Source of the DNA: an uncultured Gemmatimonadota bacterium
GTDB lineage: Bacteria > Gemmatimonadota > Gemmatimonadetes > Gemmatimonadales > Gemmatimonadaceae
Reading direction: 5' to 3'
Length of the DNA stretch: 64,000 nt
Assembly (NCBI GenBank): GCA_903882745.1
Contig: CAIRYG010000003.1
Location: forward strand, 124,001-188,000
A model generated the notes under the pieces. It was given only the letters and a program-made list of their open reading frames with translations. It had not been told where the DNA came from and made no database searches. Made by a program: the position numbers and the translations under genes. Numbering within the stretch: position 1 is the first letter of the stretch; every line of letters begins with the position of its first letter. This document shows, in pieces, positions 33,053-41,133 of this stretch.

Positions 33053-34321
33053 ATGGCCACGTCATTGGTTGAACCCGTCATCACCTCACGCGCGCCGCTC
33101 GGTATCCTGCCGCAGGTCTGCAAACTCTGCGGCACGGAGCAGGAAGCCGCACCGATCGCCATCTGCGACAAGTGCCTCGGCCCGCTCGAGCCGATTTATC
33201 CGAAGGCTCGCACACTCCCAGGACGCGAAGACATCGCACGCCGTGCACCGAATCTTTGGCGCTATCGCGAGTGGCTGCCGTTCGTCGGTGAGCCGGTGTA
33301 CTCGCGCGACACGGGGTTCACGCCGCTCATCGAGGCACCGCGTCTCGCTGCGCACCTGGGCGTGGGGCGCGTGTGGATCAAGAACGACGCCGTGAGTCAG
33401 CCTACGCTCTCGTTCAAGGACCGCGTGGTCACCACGGCCATCAACGCCGCGCACGCGTTCGGGCTGGACACGATCGGCTGCGCGTCCACGGGCAATCTCG
33501 CGAACGCTGTGGCCGCACACGCCGCGCGCGCGGGACTCAAGGCGTGGATCTTTATCCCCGAGAATCTCGAGCAGGCCAAGATCCTAGGCACCGCGATCTA
33601 CAACCCGAATCTTGTGCGGGTGAAGGGGCACTACGACGATGTGAACCGTCTGTGCGCGCAACTCGCGGACCGTTTCGGCTGGGGCATCGTGAATGTGAAC
33701 CTCCGCGGCTACTATGGCGAAGGCTCCAAGACGATGGGCTTCGAGATCGCGGAACAGTTGGGATGGCGTTTGCCGACGGCCGTTATCGCACCGATGGCCG
33801 GTGGCTCGCTGCTCACGAAGCTTCGCAAAGCCTTCAAGGAGTTCCAGTCCGCGGAGCTCGTTAGTGGACCGCTGCCACGGTTGTATGGCGCGCAGGCGAG
33901 TGGGTGCGCGCCGATCGTGCGACTGGTGGAGAGTGGTGGCGCGCAGATTGTGCCCGAGATTCCCAACACCATCGCTAAGAGCATCGCTATCGGAAATCCG
34001 GCTGACGGCCCCTATGCCGCCAAAGCGATCGTCGAGAGTGGCGGATGGGGCGCGAAGGTGAGCGACGAGGAGATCGTGGCGGCCATCAGGTTGTTGGCCG
34101 AGACGACTGGAGTGTTTACGGAGACCGCTGGCGGGGCGACGGTGGCCGGCGCGGTACAGCTCGCCCGCGAGGGCAAGCTCACGGCCGACGATGAGCTCGT
34201 CATCTGCATCACGGGCAACGGACTCAAGACCCTCGACGTGGTAGAAGGGGTGCTCCCCGAGTCGCCGATTGTGGAGGCCAAGGTGCGGCAGGTGGCCGAT
34301 TTGGTGAAAGCGCGGGGGTGA
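33053..34321 (+). CDS. thrC: Threonine synthase-like PLP enzyme
   Basis: 422 residues from MATSLVEPVITSRAPLGILP. A zinc-ribbon-like N-terminus (KLCGTEQEAAPIAICDKCLGPLEP) precedes the fold-type II PLP domain: TPLIEAPRLAAHLG, QPTLSFKDRVVTTAINAA with the PLP lysine, GCASTGNLANAVAAHAA, APMAGGSLLTKLRKAF, and ETAGGATVAGAVQLAREG. Classical threonine synthase makes threonine from O-phosphohomoserine. Here the gene is in one operon with a sulfur carrier and its activator, as cysM is with cysO in mycobacteria. It may therefore use thiocarboxylate sulfur, possibly to make homocysteine or cysteine. Annotation as ThrC is the safe default. Confidence 0.85.
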   Translation: MATSLVEPVITSRAPLGILPQVCKLCGTEQEAAPIAICDKCLGPLEPIYPKARTLPGREDIARRAPNLWRYREWLPFVGEPVYSRDTGFTPLIEAPRLAAHLGVGRVWIKNDAVSQPTLSFKDRVVTTAINAAHAFGLDTIGCASTGNLANAVAAHAARAGLKAWIFIPENLEQAKILGTAIYNPNLVRVKGHYDDVNRLCAQLADRFGWGIVNVNLRGYYGEGSKTMGFEIAEQLGWRLPTAVIAPMAGGSLLTKLRKAFKEFQSAELVSGPLPRLYGAQASGCAPIVRLVESGGAQIVPEIPNTIAKSIAIGNPADGPYAAKAIVESGGWGAKVSDEEIVAAIRLLAETTGVFTETAGGATVAGAVQLAREGKLTADDELVICITGNGLKTLDVVEGVLPESPIVEAKVRQVADLVKARG

Positions 34322-34365
34322 GCGTATACTAACTGTGAACATTTCATGAATTCACAGGATCTTGT

Positions 34366-35085
34366 ATGCGCCCATTCTTGACCGCTGTTCTGTGTCTCGG
34401 AGCCCTCGCCGCCCCAGTTGCGGCGCAGGGCTCAAAGCCGATCGCCGTCGACCTCAGGAGCGAGAAGGTCGGTAAAGAGCCCAAGCTCTTCCTCCCCATG
34501 GTCGGCGACTGGGTGGTGTCCAAAGACGACGGGCGGAACGTGATCCTTGTGGACGGCCGCAAGTGGAAACGCGGCCAGCCCGCCGGCGGCCTAGCCGATA
34601 AGGCGCGCGAAATCTACGGCGCTCGGCATGAGGACTTCATCGACAATGTGAAGGCCTTCGCCTATTTCCCGATCGCCGTGGCCAAGAACATCGACAACTT
34701 CGAGAACGGTGAGATCACCGTGAAGTTCAAGATGATCGGCGGCGCGCTCGACCGGTGCGGCGGGATCCTCTTCAACGTAAAGCCCAAGGGCGACTATCTC
34801 GCCGTGCGCTTCAACGGCACCGAGGACAACGTGGTGCTCTGGACCTTCAACGACGGCAAGCGCACCTTCGTGAAGCGTGGCACCGGCAGCTATCCGCTCG
34901 AACTCGGCACGTGGAACGAGCTCAAAGCCGTGGTACACGGCACTGACTTCAAGGCGTATCTCAACGGTCAGCTCGCGGTGGAGTTCGCGCTCAAGGAACC
35001 GGTGTCGGGGAAGGTCGGGTTGTGGAGCAAGACCGACAGCATGACGGAGTTCGAGGGGTTCACCGTGCTGAGGACCGACAAGTGA
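34366..35085 (+). CDS. Secreted concanavalin-like (DUF1080/LamG-type) protein
   Basis: 239 residues starting MRPFLTAVLCLGALAAPVAAQG (signal peptide), AGGA upstream. The mature part has FPIAVAKNIDNFENGEITVKFKMIGGALDRCGGILFNVKPKGDYLAVRFN and later YPLELGTWNELKAVVHGTDFKAYLNGQLAVEF and KVGLWSKTDSMTEFEGF. This is the jelly-roll pattern of the DUF1080 / 3-keto-disaccharide-hydrolase-like or LamG group, which bind or cleave sugars. No catalytic residues are assigned. Its TGA overlaps the GTG of the next gene, implying coupling. Confidence 0.75.
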   Translation: MRPFLTAVLCLGALAAPVAAQGSKPIAVDLRSEKVGKEPKLFLPMVGDWVVSKDDGRNVILVDGRKWKRGQPAGGLADKAREIYGARHEDFIDNVKAFAYFPIAVAKNIDNFENGEITVKFKMIGGALDRCGGILFNVKPKGDYLAVRFNGTEDNVVLWTFNDGKRTFVKRGTGSYPLELGTWNELKAVVHGTDFKAYLNGQLAVEFALKEPVSGKVGLWSKTDSMTEFEGFTVLRTDK

Positions 35086-35762
35086 AGGGGCGGCGTGTGA
35101 TGGTGATGGCCGCGATGAGTGTGCTCGCGGTGCCGGCGATTGGTCTTTCGCAGGGTGCAAAGGCAGCAGCGACATCGCGTGTCGGCAAGTGCGCCCTGCC
35201 CGACACCACCAAGGCGTGGGCCAAGGATCAGCGCGCGTGGCTCGTAGAACCGGCCAAGGATTGGACCAACGACTCGTTACGTACGGCACTGCTGCACGCC
35301 GCCGGGCTCGATGCAAAAAGTGCGCTGGCACTGAAGCCGGGGTTCACCCTGAAGGACGCCTCGGCAGTTGGCGGCACCGCAGGCGATGAGGTGCGTGCGC
35401 TCCTGAAGCAGCGACTTGCCACGCGCGGATCGGAGTGGCCGACGCGCTCCGTGGTCGGCGCTGCGGGCATGCACGCCGCATGGATGCTCGTCCTCGGCGA
35501 CTCCGCGCTTGAAGCGGGCGCAACCCGTCGTTTTATGGAAGCCGGCCCCGCAGAATCATTTGCAACCGACGTGGCGATGCTCGAAGATCGGATTCGCGTA
35601 CGCAATGGGCGCGGACAACTCTACGGCACGATGCTCGTCGCCGACGCACAGGGCGTCTATGCACCAACCCATCTGGAAGATGAGCCGCATGCCGATCTGC
35701 GGCGTGAAGGGGCGATGTTGCCAGCGCTGAAGCAGGCGCTGTGCGCGGCAAACAAGAAGTAG
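35082..35762 (+). CDS. Exported DUF6624-like protein
   Basis: 226 residues from the GTG overlapping the previous stop (GTGA), with GAGGA upstream; an ATG six codons later is an alternative. The signal peptide KGRRVMVMAAMSVLAVPAIGLSQG is followed by a variable stretch, then WPTRSVVGAAGMHAAWMLVLGDSALEAGATRRFME and AMLEDRIRVRNGRGQLYGTMLV. The pattern 'G..a..aawmLv...' plus 'LEDRirvr.G.gQlYGT' recalls DUF6624, a family of unknown function. It is co-expressed with the jelly-roll gene upstream. Confidence 0.68.
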   Translation: MKGRRVMVMAAMSVLAVPAIGLSQGAKAAATSRVGKCALPDTTKAWAKDQRAWLVEPAKDWTNDSLRTALLHAAGLDAKSALALKPGFTLKDASAVGGTAGDEVRALLKQRLATRGSEWPTRSVVGAAGMHAAWMLVLGDSALEAGATRRFMEAGPAESFATDVAMLEDRIRVRNGRGQLYGTMLVADAQGVYAPTHLEDEPHADLRREGAMLPALKQALCAANKK

Positions 35763-35839
35763 TCAGCTAGCGCGGGGGGGGGTGCTATCCACAGGCGTCC
35801 GCATTCGCGACCTTATCCTGATGCGGGTGGGGCAGCTCC

Positions 35840-35867
35840 TTGTAAAACCGAACGGTTGGGTTATATT
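35840..35867 (+). promoter_or_regulatory. Promoter with internal palindrome for the DUF4160/DUF2442 pair
   Basis: TTGTAA and TATATT are spaced 16 bp, and the -10 ends only 5 bp before the ATG, so the transcript would be leaderless. Between the boxes lies a perfect 12-bp inverted repeat, AACCG-AA-CGGTT, positioned like an autorepression operator. Confidence 0.6.
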
Positions 35868-35872
35868 CTACC

Positions 35873-36121
35873 ATGCCGACGGTACTTCGCCTCAATGGCT
35901 TTCGGGTCGTCATCTTCCTGCCTCCGCGAGAGCATACGCCGCCGCATGTGCACGTGCAGCACGCCACAGGTGAAGCGGTGATCATGTTGGCGACGACAGG
36001 AAGGAAGCAGTCATTGACTTCCGTGACCGGCCTGCGCGATGCTGATGTCGCACGCGCCTTCTGGATCGTCGAATCGCATTCGGAATACCTCCTCGAACGC
36101 TGGACGGAGTTCCATGGCTAA
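35873..36121 (+). CDS. DUF4160 protein (putative toxin-antitoxin partner)
   Basis: 82 residues, MPTVLRLNGFRVVIFLPPRE, no Shine-Dalgarno sequence. The conserved DUF4160 block is evident: RVVIFLPPREHTPPHVHVQ, followed by a beta-rich middle and HSEYLLERWTEFHG. The family is nearly always next to a DUF2442 gene, as here, and the pair is thought to be a toxin-antitoxin-like module. The H-x-P-P-H-V-H-V segment is the family hallmark. Its last codons overlap the DUF2442 start by 8 bp. Confidence 0.88.
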   Translation: MPTVLRLNGFRVVIFLPPREHTPPHVHVQHATGEAVIMLATTGRKQSLTSVTGLRDADVARAFWIVESHSEYLLERWTEFHG

Positions 36122-36548
36122 GTCCAAGACGGCGCTTACCACGATCCTCGGGCAGCTACCGACCGCACGGGCGGTCGCGAAACGCGAAAAGGACGAAGGT
36201 CGCCGCGCGATCGGCGCGCACTACGATCGGCGCACGCAGCGGATCCTGGTCGAACTCACGAGCGGATTCCTGTTCGGCTTCCCGGCCGCCTCGATTCCCG
36301 AGTTGGCGCACGCACCAATCGAACAGCGCGCACGCGTTACCGTGAGCTCCGGAGGCGGAGGTCTTCACTGGCCGGGGCTCGACGTTGACCTGAGTGTCCC
36401 TGGACTCCTACTCGCATCGGTGGGACGCAAGGAGCGGCTGCTCGAACTCGCGCGTTTCGCGGGTCAATCCAGCAGTCCCGCGAAGGCAGCAGCGGCTCGC
36501 GCCAACGGTGCGAAGGGCGGACGACCGAAGAAGGCGGTGGCGCGATAG
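36114..36548 (+). CDS. DUF2442 protein with C-terminal GRP motif
   Basis: 144 residues from MAKSKTALTTILGQLPTARA, start within the DUF4160 stop region. The DUF2442 core (DRRTQRILVELTSGFLFGFPAASIPELAHA...VTVSSGGGGLHWPGLDVDLSVPGLL) is complete. A basic tail ARANGAKGGRPKKA resembles an AT-hook, which suggests DNA binding and autoregulation of the leaderless promoter. In the paired family this protein is the presumed antitoxin or regulator; this is inference from family context. Confidence 0.88.
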   Translation: MAKSKTALTTILGQLPTARAVAKREKDEGRRAIGAHYDRRTQRILVELTSGFLFGFPAASIPELAHAPIEQRARVTVSSGGGGLHWPGLDVDLSVPGLLLASVGRKERLLELARFAGQSSSPAKAAAARANGAKGGRPKKAVAR

Positions 36549-36561
36549 TTCGGACCGAACC

Positions 36562-38298
36562 GTGAACTCCGCCGGGCGCCTCGCTATCGCGAGTGTATGC
36601 TTCACCCTGACGTTCGCTCCTGTGAGCAGTGAGAGTCAGGGCCTCGTCCGCGCCCGCCCCTGCCGCGGCGAAACCATAACGGCCATCACCTACTCGCAGC
36701 GCCCGCCAGCATTTGGCGGGCAACTCGCCGAGGCCAATCGGCGGTGGCAGGAGTTCACCGGCCTTCCGCACAAGACCACGCGCTCAGACCTGATTGCGCA
36801 TTATGTCCCCGTCACCGTCGGGGACAGCTGCACCGAGTTCGCCCGCCACGAGACCGAACGCATGGTGCGCGGCCAACCCTTCATTGCCGACGCCGTCGTA
36901 CGGCCCATTGATGATGGTGCCGGCCGCGTTCGCCTCGAAATCGACACGATCGACGAGCTGCCGATGATCCTCACCGGCAGCCTCGGCCACGGAACACTCT
37001 CCAGCCTCGGCGTCGGGAACGGCAACATCGGAGGTAACGGACTCGCGGCCAGTGTATTCGTGGAGCGCGGGTTCAGCTATCGCAACGGCTACGGATTTGA
37101 TGCCACGCAGTACGGCCTGTTGGACAAGCCGTGGAATCTCTCGCTGCGCGCCAAACAAAGTCCAACCGGCGAAGCCTGGGGCGTGGAGTTCGCCAACCCT
37201 CTGCTCACCGACTTGCAGCGGTTGAGCTTTCACACCGGTATTACCTCCACAACGGACTACTACGGCCTCACGCGACCGACCGGCGATGCGATCGGGCTCT
37301 TCGTCCGTCGAACGGCATACGATGCCGGTATGGTCTGGCGACTCGGGACACCAGGCGGCGTAGTCGGCCTGCTCGGTGGTCTGCTGATGGGCGAAGACAC
37401 GCGCATCGATCGGGATAATTTTGTGGTGCTGTCCGACAGTGGGCTCGTGCCGACCGCACCGATTCCCGCATTGCTCAGTGGCGTCGCGCCCTTCACCGTC
37501 ACGCGTGCAACGGTTGTCACAGGGTATCGTGCGCTCACATACAAAACCGTCCGTAACTTCGACGCGCTGCGCGCGCAGCAAGACGTCGCCACCGGCACGC
37601 AGCTCATTGTGATTGCCGGGCCGAGTCTTCGCGCTTCAACAGGAGCGAATGACTATTACGTGAATGGTGATTTCTACGCGGCGAGTGGCGGGCCTGGATC
37701 ATTCGCGGAGCTGCGGATTGTTGGCGAAACGCGCATGCAGCAGAGCACGCACGAGCTCAAAGGCGTGGTCGGCAGCGCTACCGCAGCGTGGTACACCAAG
37801 CCGTCGGCGACGCGCACCCGCGTGCTGAACGCGGAGCTCTCCGGCATCCGATCGCTCACCTATCCCATGCAACTGACGCTTGCCGATCAGGAGGGCGGGC
37901 TCCGTGGCTTCGTAGGTTCGCACGAGGCGGGAGGCGCGCGTTTCGTGATACGCGCCGAGGAGCGTCAGTTGCTCAACTGGTATTTTCCGCGGGCAGATTT
38001 TGCGGTGGCGGAGTTTGTCGACGCCGGCAAGGTCTGGGCCGGCGGTGCGCCGCTGAGTAACACGAGCGAGGTGAAGGCGTCCGTTGGTCTTTCGCTGCTG
38101 GGCTCGTATCCGTCGGGCGGAATGCGTGTCTACCGACTCGACCTTGGAATCCCCCTGAACAACCGGGGCGGCTCCTCGTGGGAGGTGCGTCTGTCGGCGA
38201 ACGACATTTCGCACTGGATTCTCCGCGAAGCGCGCGACGTGACCCGCGCACGCTCGGCAGCGGTGCCACGCAACGTTTTGAACTTCGCGCCGCGGTGA
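36562..38298 (+). CDS. Omp85/BamA-type outer membrane beta-barrel protein
   Basis: 578 residues from a GTG giving MNSAGRLAIASVCFTLTFAP (signal peptide); the longer ORF overlaps DUF2442. It has a short POTRA-like segment (MVRGQPFIADAVVRPIDDGAGRVRLEIDTIDE), then a long region of alternating strands typical of a barrel (GSLGHGTLSSLGVGNGNIGGNGLAASVFVERG). It ends in a conserved C-terminal block, ASVGLSLLGSYPSGGMRVYRLDLGIPLN, like the surface-antigen domain. It may insert or export proteins or lipids; with a single POTRA it resembles secretory (TpsB-like or patatin-associated) barrels more than BamA. Confidence 0.75.
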   Translation: MNSAGRLAIASVCFTLTFAPVSSESQGLVRARPCRGETITAITYSQRPPAFGGQLAEANRRWQEFTGLPHKTTRSDLIAHYVPVTVGDSCTEFARHETERMVRGQPFIADAVVRPIDDGAGRVRLEIDTIDELPMILTGSLGHGTLSSLGVGNGNIGGNGLAASVFVERGFSYRNGYGFDATQYGLLDKPWNLSLRAKQSPTGEAWGVEFANPLLTDLQRLSFHTGITSTTDYYGLTRPTGDAIGLFVRRTAYDAGMVWRLGTPGGVVGLLGGLLMGEDTRIDRDNFVVLSDSGLVPTAPIPALLSGVAPFTVTRATVVTGYRALTYKTVRNFDALRAQQDVATGTQLIVIAGPSLRASTGANDYYVNGDFYAASGGPGSFAELRIVGETRMQQSTHELKGVVGSATAAWYTKPSATRTRVLNAELSGIRSLTYPMQLTLADQEGGLRGFVGSHEAGGARFVIRAEERQLLNWYFPRADFAVAEFVDAGKVWAGGAPLSNTSEVKASVGLSLLGSYPSGGMRVYRLDLGIPLNNRGGSSWEVRLSANDISHWILREARDVTRARSAAVPRNVLNFAPR

Positions 38299-38320
38299 TG
38301 ATCGACCGTGATGATCGACC
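38295..38320. repeat. 13-bp tandem duplication across the Omp85 stop codon
   Basis: GTGATGATCGACC occurs twice in a row; the TGA stop codon of the barrel gene lies in the first copy. A diverged third copy (GTGACGGTCTGACC) follows. Confidence 0.88.
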
Positions 38321-38353
38321 GTGACGGTCTGACCATCACCGCGTGACCGGCTG

Positions 38354-41092
38354 TTAGCGCGGCACTCCGGGTCGGCCGGCCGGTTTGTTGTCCGCAGCGC
38401 GCTCTGGGGTTTTGGCCGCAGAGGGAGCCGTCGCTGGCGCAGCGGGCCCCGCCTTCGCGCCCTGCGCCACCGCGCCACCGAAGAACAGTGAGTTGAACAC
38501 GACCTTGAACGTGCCAAACGGCTGACCGCGCCACTGCGGACGGAAGCCGACCAGCACGACGTGGCCCCGCCCGTGCTTCACATCAACGGCAGCGGCCTGT
38601 CCCTGCAGATACTTCTCGCCGAGCAGGTAGCCGGAGAGGAGCGGCGAGCCTTCCTTGGCGTAGCGCGCGAGGACCGTGCCTTCGAAGCCTTCAGTAGTGG
38701 CGAATGCTGGGCTCCCGTCGACGAACACCTTTGACTTGTCTGGCATCCCGGCCATCACCGGATGCGAACCGTCGGCGTTCACTTCGAGAATGCTTCCACT
38801 CGAGAAGTAGTCCGTACGCTTGAGACCCGCGACCACGTTCTTGACCGGCAGATGCAGCGCGTTGATGGCGAAGTCGCTGCTCTGACTGAAGGTGATCATC
38901 GATCCGCCGGCGCGCACAAAGGCGTCGAGCGCACGGATCCCGGCATCACCAATCCCGCCTTCGAAGCGGGGCGGCACGCTTCCCTTTGCAAAGCCGTCGG
39001 TGATCGAGCCTGCGCGATCACTCGCAAAGAGGATCACATCGTACTTGCTGTTGAGATCGCCCGCCTGGATGTCGGAGTTGTTGAGGATCGTGTACTTGAA
39101 GCCCCAGCTGTCGAGCAGCCATTCCGTCCACCCTTCATCCATGCTTGCGGTGAACGACTTGTAGATGGCGACGCGGTTGCGGACGGTTGCTCCGCTCGAC
39201 GTCGCCGTCCGGCGTTCCGCGCGCAAGCCGAGTTCTTCGGCGTGGGCAACCGCTTTCTCGAGGCCTGTTCCGCTGAGCACATAGCGGCCATTGTCGAAGC
39301 TCGCCGTAGCGCCATCGTTCATCGCGCGCGCGAGCACACGGAACGAATTGTTCTGTGCCGGGTCGAGCACCAGCTGGTCGCCGGTGCCGCTAATACGCGC
39401 GGGCGGAGGAACGATGCCCGCTGCGCCCATGTTTGTTGTGAATGGGGCGTCGGCGTTGGCCAGGTCACTCCCCTTGCCCTGCAAAGGCTTCAGTGCGGCA
39501 CGGAACTCAGCGCTCAACGGAGACTTGGCCTCGAGCACCTTCACGTCCATCTGATACGGCAGCGTCCACCCGGCCGCGTCGTACGGTTGCTCTGGAGGCC
39601 CGCCAGGATATTCGCGCAAATCCGGGTAGTCCTGCTTTTCAAGGACCTGACGCGCGAGCTCGCCGAACTCCTGGTCCATCGGAATAACCCAGGTCCCACG
39701 CGCGTACGTGGTGTTTTCGTAGCGCACGTCGCGCTCGAGTTGCGACACACGGATCCCGTTAAAGGCCAGCCGGCGCAACAACTCAACGGCGGTGCCCGGA
39801 TCGCGCTGGTTCTGCGGCACGATGTACGCATACGGCGGATTAGCCGTGTACTTGGCGATCGTGTTGCGACCCGCCTGATACCGATTGTACATCAGCTCCT
39901 CGCGGTACTTCACCGCGTAGTCGAGCACGGCCATCGACGCGGTGCGCATGTAATCCACGGCGTCCTTCAAGCGCCACCACCCACCCTGCCAGGGACTGTT
40001 GTACAGCGACGTCGGGCGCAGATTATCGGCGCCAATATCACGCACGGTGTAGAAGTGCGGGGTGGCGTACTGATAGAGCGCGGTTTCGGTCCAGAACGAC
40101 GCAATGTTCTGCAGCATCGGCAGATAGTCGATATACCCGGGATACCAGGCGTCGAACCCCGTGCCCATGTGCGTGGCGCCTGGCTTTCCTTCCTGCTCAA
40201 GATTCTGCGCGATCGTCATCCCAATCGTGTTCACTTCGCGCGACATCATCGGGTTCACGCGCGGCGCAATCGGATCGGCGAAGGGCGGCAACCAAATGCG
40301 CGTCGGGAAGGGCGCCGTCTGATGTTGCACATAAATGATATTCGGCTCCCACTGACGCCAGGTACGCGCCACGACGCGTGACTCTACGACGTTCAGCATG
40401 TAGCCGTCACGATTATTGTCGTGTCCGATGTACTTCTGATACAACTCGTGGAGCGGGCTCACCTCGTATGGCGTGCCCACATTCTCGCGGTACCAGTTCA
40501 CGACAATGTTCTGTCCGTCCGGGTTGATACTCGGCCAGAGGAACAGCACCGTGTTGTCGAGGATCGCCTTGATCTTCGGATCATCCGGCTTCGACAAGAT
40601 GTCGTAGGCAAGCTGGATGGTGTGTTGCGATCCCGCGATTTCGCTCGCGTGCAGCCCGCCGCTGATGTCCACGAACGCCTTTCCTTCCTTGGCGAGCGCG
40701 TGGGCCTGTTCGTCGGTGAGTCCAGCGGGATGCGCCAACTTCTGCGCGATGTCCCGATAGTGGTCGAGCTTCGCGAGGTTCTCGGGTGACGAGATGACCG
40801 CGAGCGTCCACGGGTGCCCGGTAGACGTCTTGCCGACGTCGAGCAGCTTGATGCGATTGCTCGACGCGGCCAACCGCTGAAAGTAGCGGATGCTCTCGTC
40901 GTAGGTGGCGAGCTTGAAATCGGCGCCGACGGTGAAGCCCAAGACCGATTCAGGGGTCGGAATGGCGGCCTGCTGCGCGTGAGCGCGCGGCGCGGCAACG
41001 GTCAGGAGCGCGGCGAACAGCGAAAGAGCCGCACCGACGCGAATGCTCGACGTCGTGCGGCCCATGCGGGATAATCTGATGAGAGCGGTCAT
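38354..41092 (-). CDS. Secreted M14-family zinc carboxypeptidase with C-terminal glutamine-amidotransferase-like domain
   Basis: 912 residues. MTALIRLSRMGRTTSSIRVG is taken as start; the signal peptide ends RAHAQQA. The M14 zinc site is in ISGGLHASEIAGSQH (H-x-x-E), with WPSINPDGQNI and IGHDNNRDGYMLN further on. The C-terminal third (about residues 620-850) has a GATase1/ThuA-like layout: LLDSWGFKYTILNNSDIQAGDLNSKYDVILFASD and FVRAGGSMITFSQSSDF. This two-part architecture is common among large secreted M14 proteins. It presumably trims peptides outside the cell. The Ala/Pro-rich tail is low complexity. Confidence 0.9.
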   Translation of the reverse strand: MTALIRLSRMGRTTSSIRVGAALSLFAALLTVAAPRAHAQQAAIPTPESVLGFTVGADFKLATYDESIRYFQRLAASSNRIKLLDVGKTSTGHPWTLAVISSPENLAKLDHYRDIAQKLAHPAGLTDEQAHALAKEGKAFVDISGGLHASEIAGSQHTIQLAYDILSKPDDPKIKAILDNTVLFLWPSINPDGQNIVVNWYRENVGTPYEVSPLHELYQKYIGHDNNRDGYMLNVVESRVVARTWRQWEPNIIYVQHQTAPFPTRIWLPPFADPIAPRVNPMMSREVNTIGMTIAQNLEQEGKPGATHMGTGFDAWYPGYIDYLPMLQNIASFWTETALYQYATPHFYTVRDIGADNLRPTSLYNSPWQGGWWRLKDAVDYMRTASMAVLDYAVKYREELMYNRYQAGRNTIAKYTANPPYAYIVPQNQRDPGTAVELLRRLAFNGIRVSQLERDVRYENTTYARGTWVIPMDQEFGELARQVLEKQDYPDLREYPGGPPEQPYDAAGWTLPYQMDVKVLEAKSPLSAEFRAALKPLQGKGSDLANADAPFTTNMGAAGIVPPPARISGTGDQLVLDPAQNNSFRVLARAMNDGATASFDNGRYVLSGTGLEKAVAHAEELGLRAERRTATSSGATVRNRVAIYKSFTASMDEGWTEWLLDSWGFKYTILNNSDIQAGDLNSKYDVILFASDRAGSITDGFAKGSVPPRFEGGIGDAGIRALDAFVRAGGSMITFSQSSDFAINALHLPVKNVVAGLKRTDYFSSGSILEVNADGSHPVMAGMPDKSKVFVDGSPAFATTEGFEGTVLARYAKEGSPLLSGYLLGEKYLQGQAAAVDVKHGRGHVVLVGFRPQWRGQPFGTFKVVFNSLFFGGAVAQGAKAGPAAPATAPSAAKTPERAADNKPAGRPGVPR

Positions 41093-41133
41093 ACTGCCAA
41101 TATGCCGCACTCACCGCCTATCGGGAATGTCTG

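Noticed and set aside
38762-40381. Plus-strand 539-aa ORF over the M14 carboxypeptidase
   Set aside because: Antisense shadow; the minus-strand frame has zinc-site motifs and a signal peptide.
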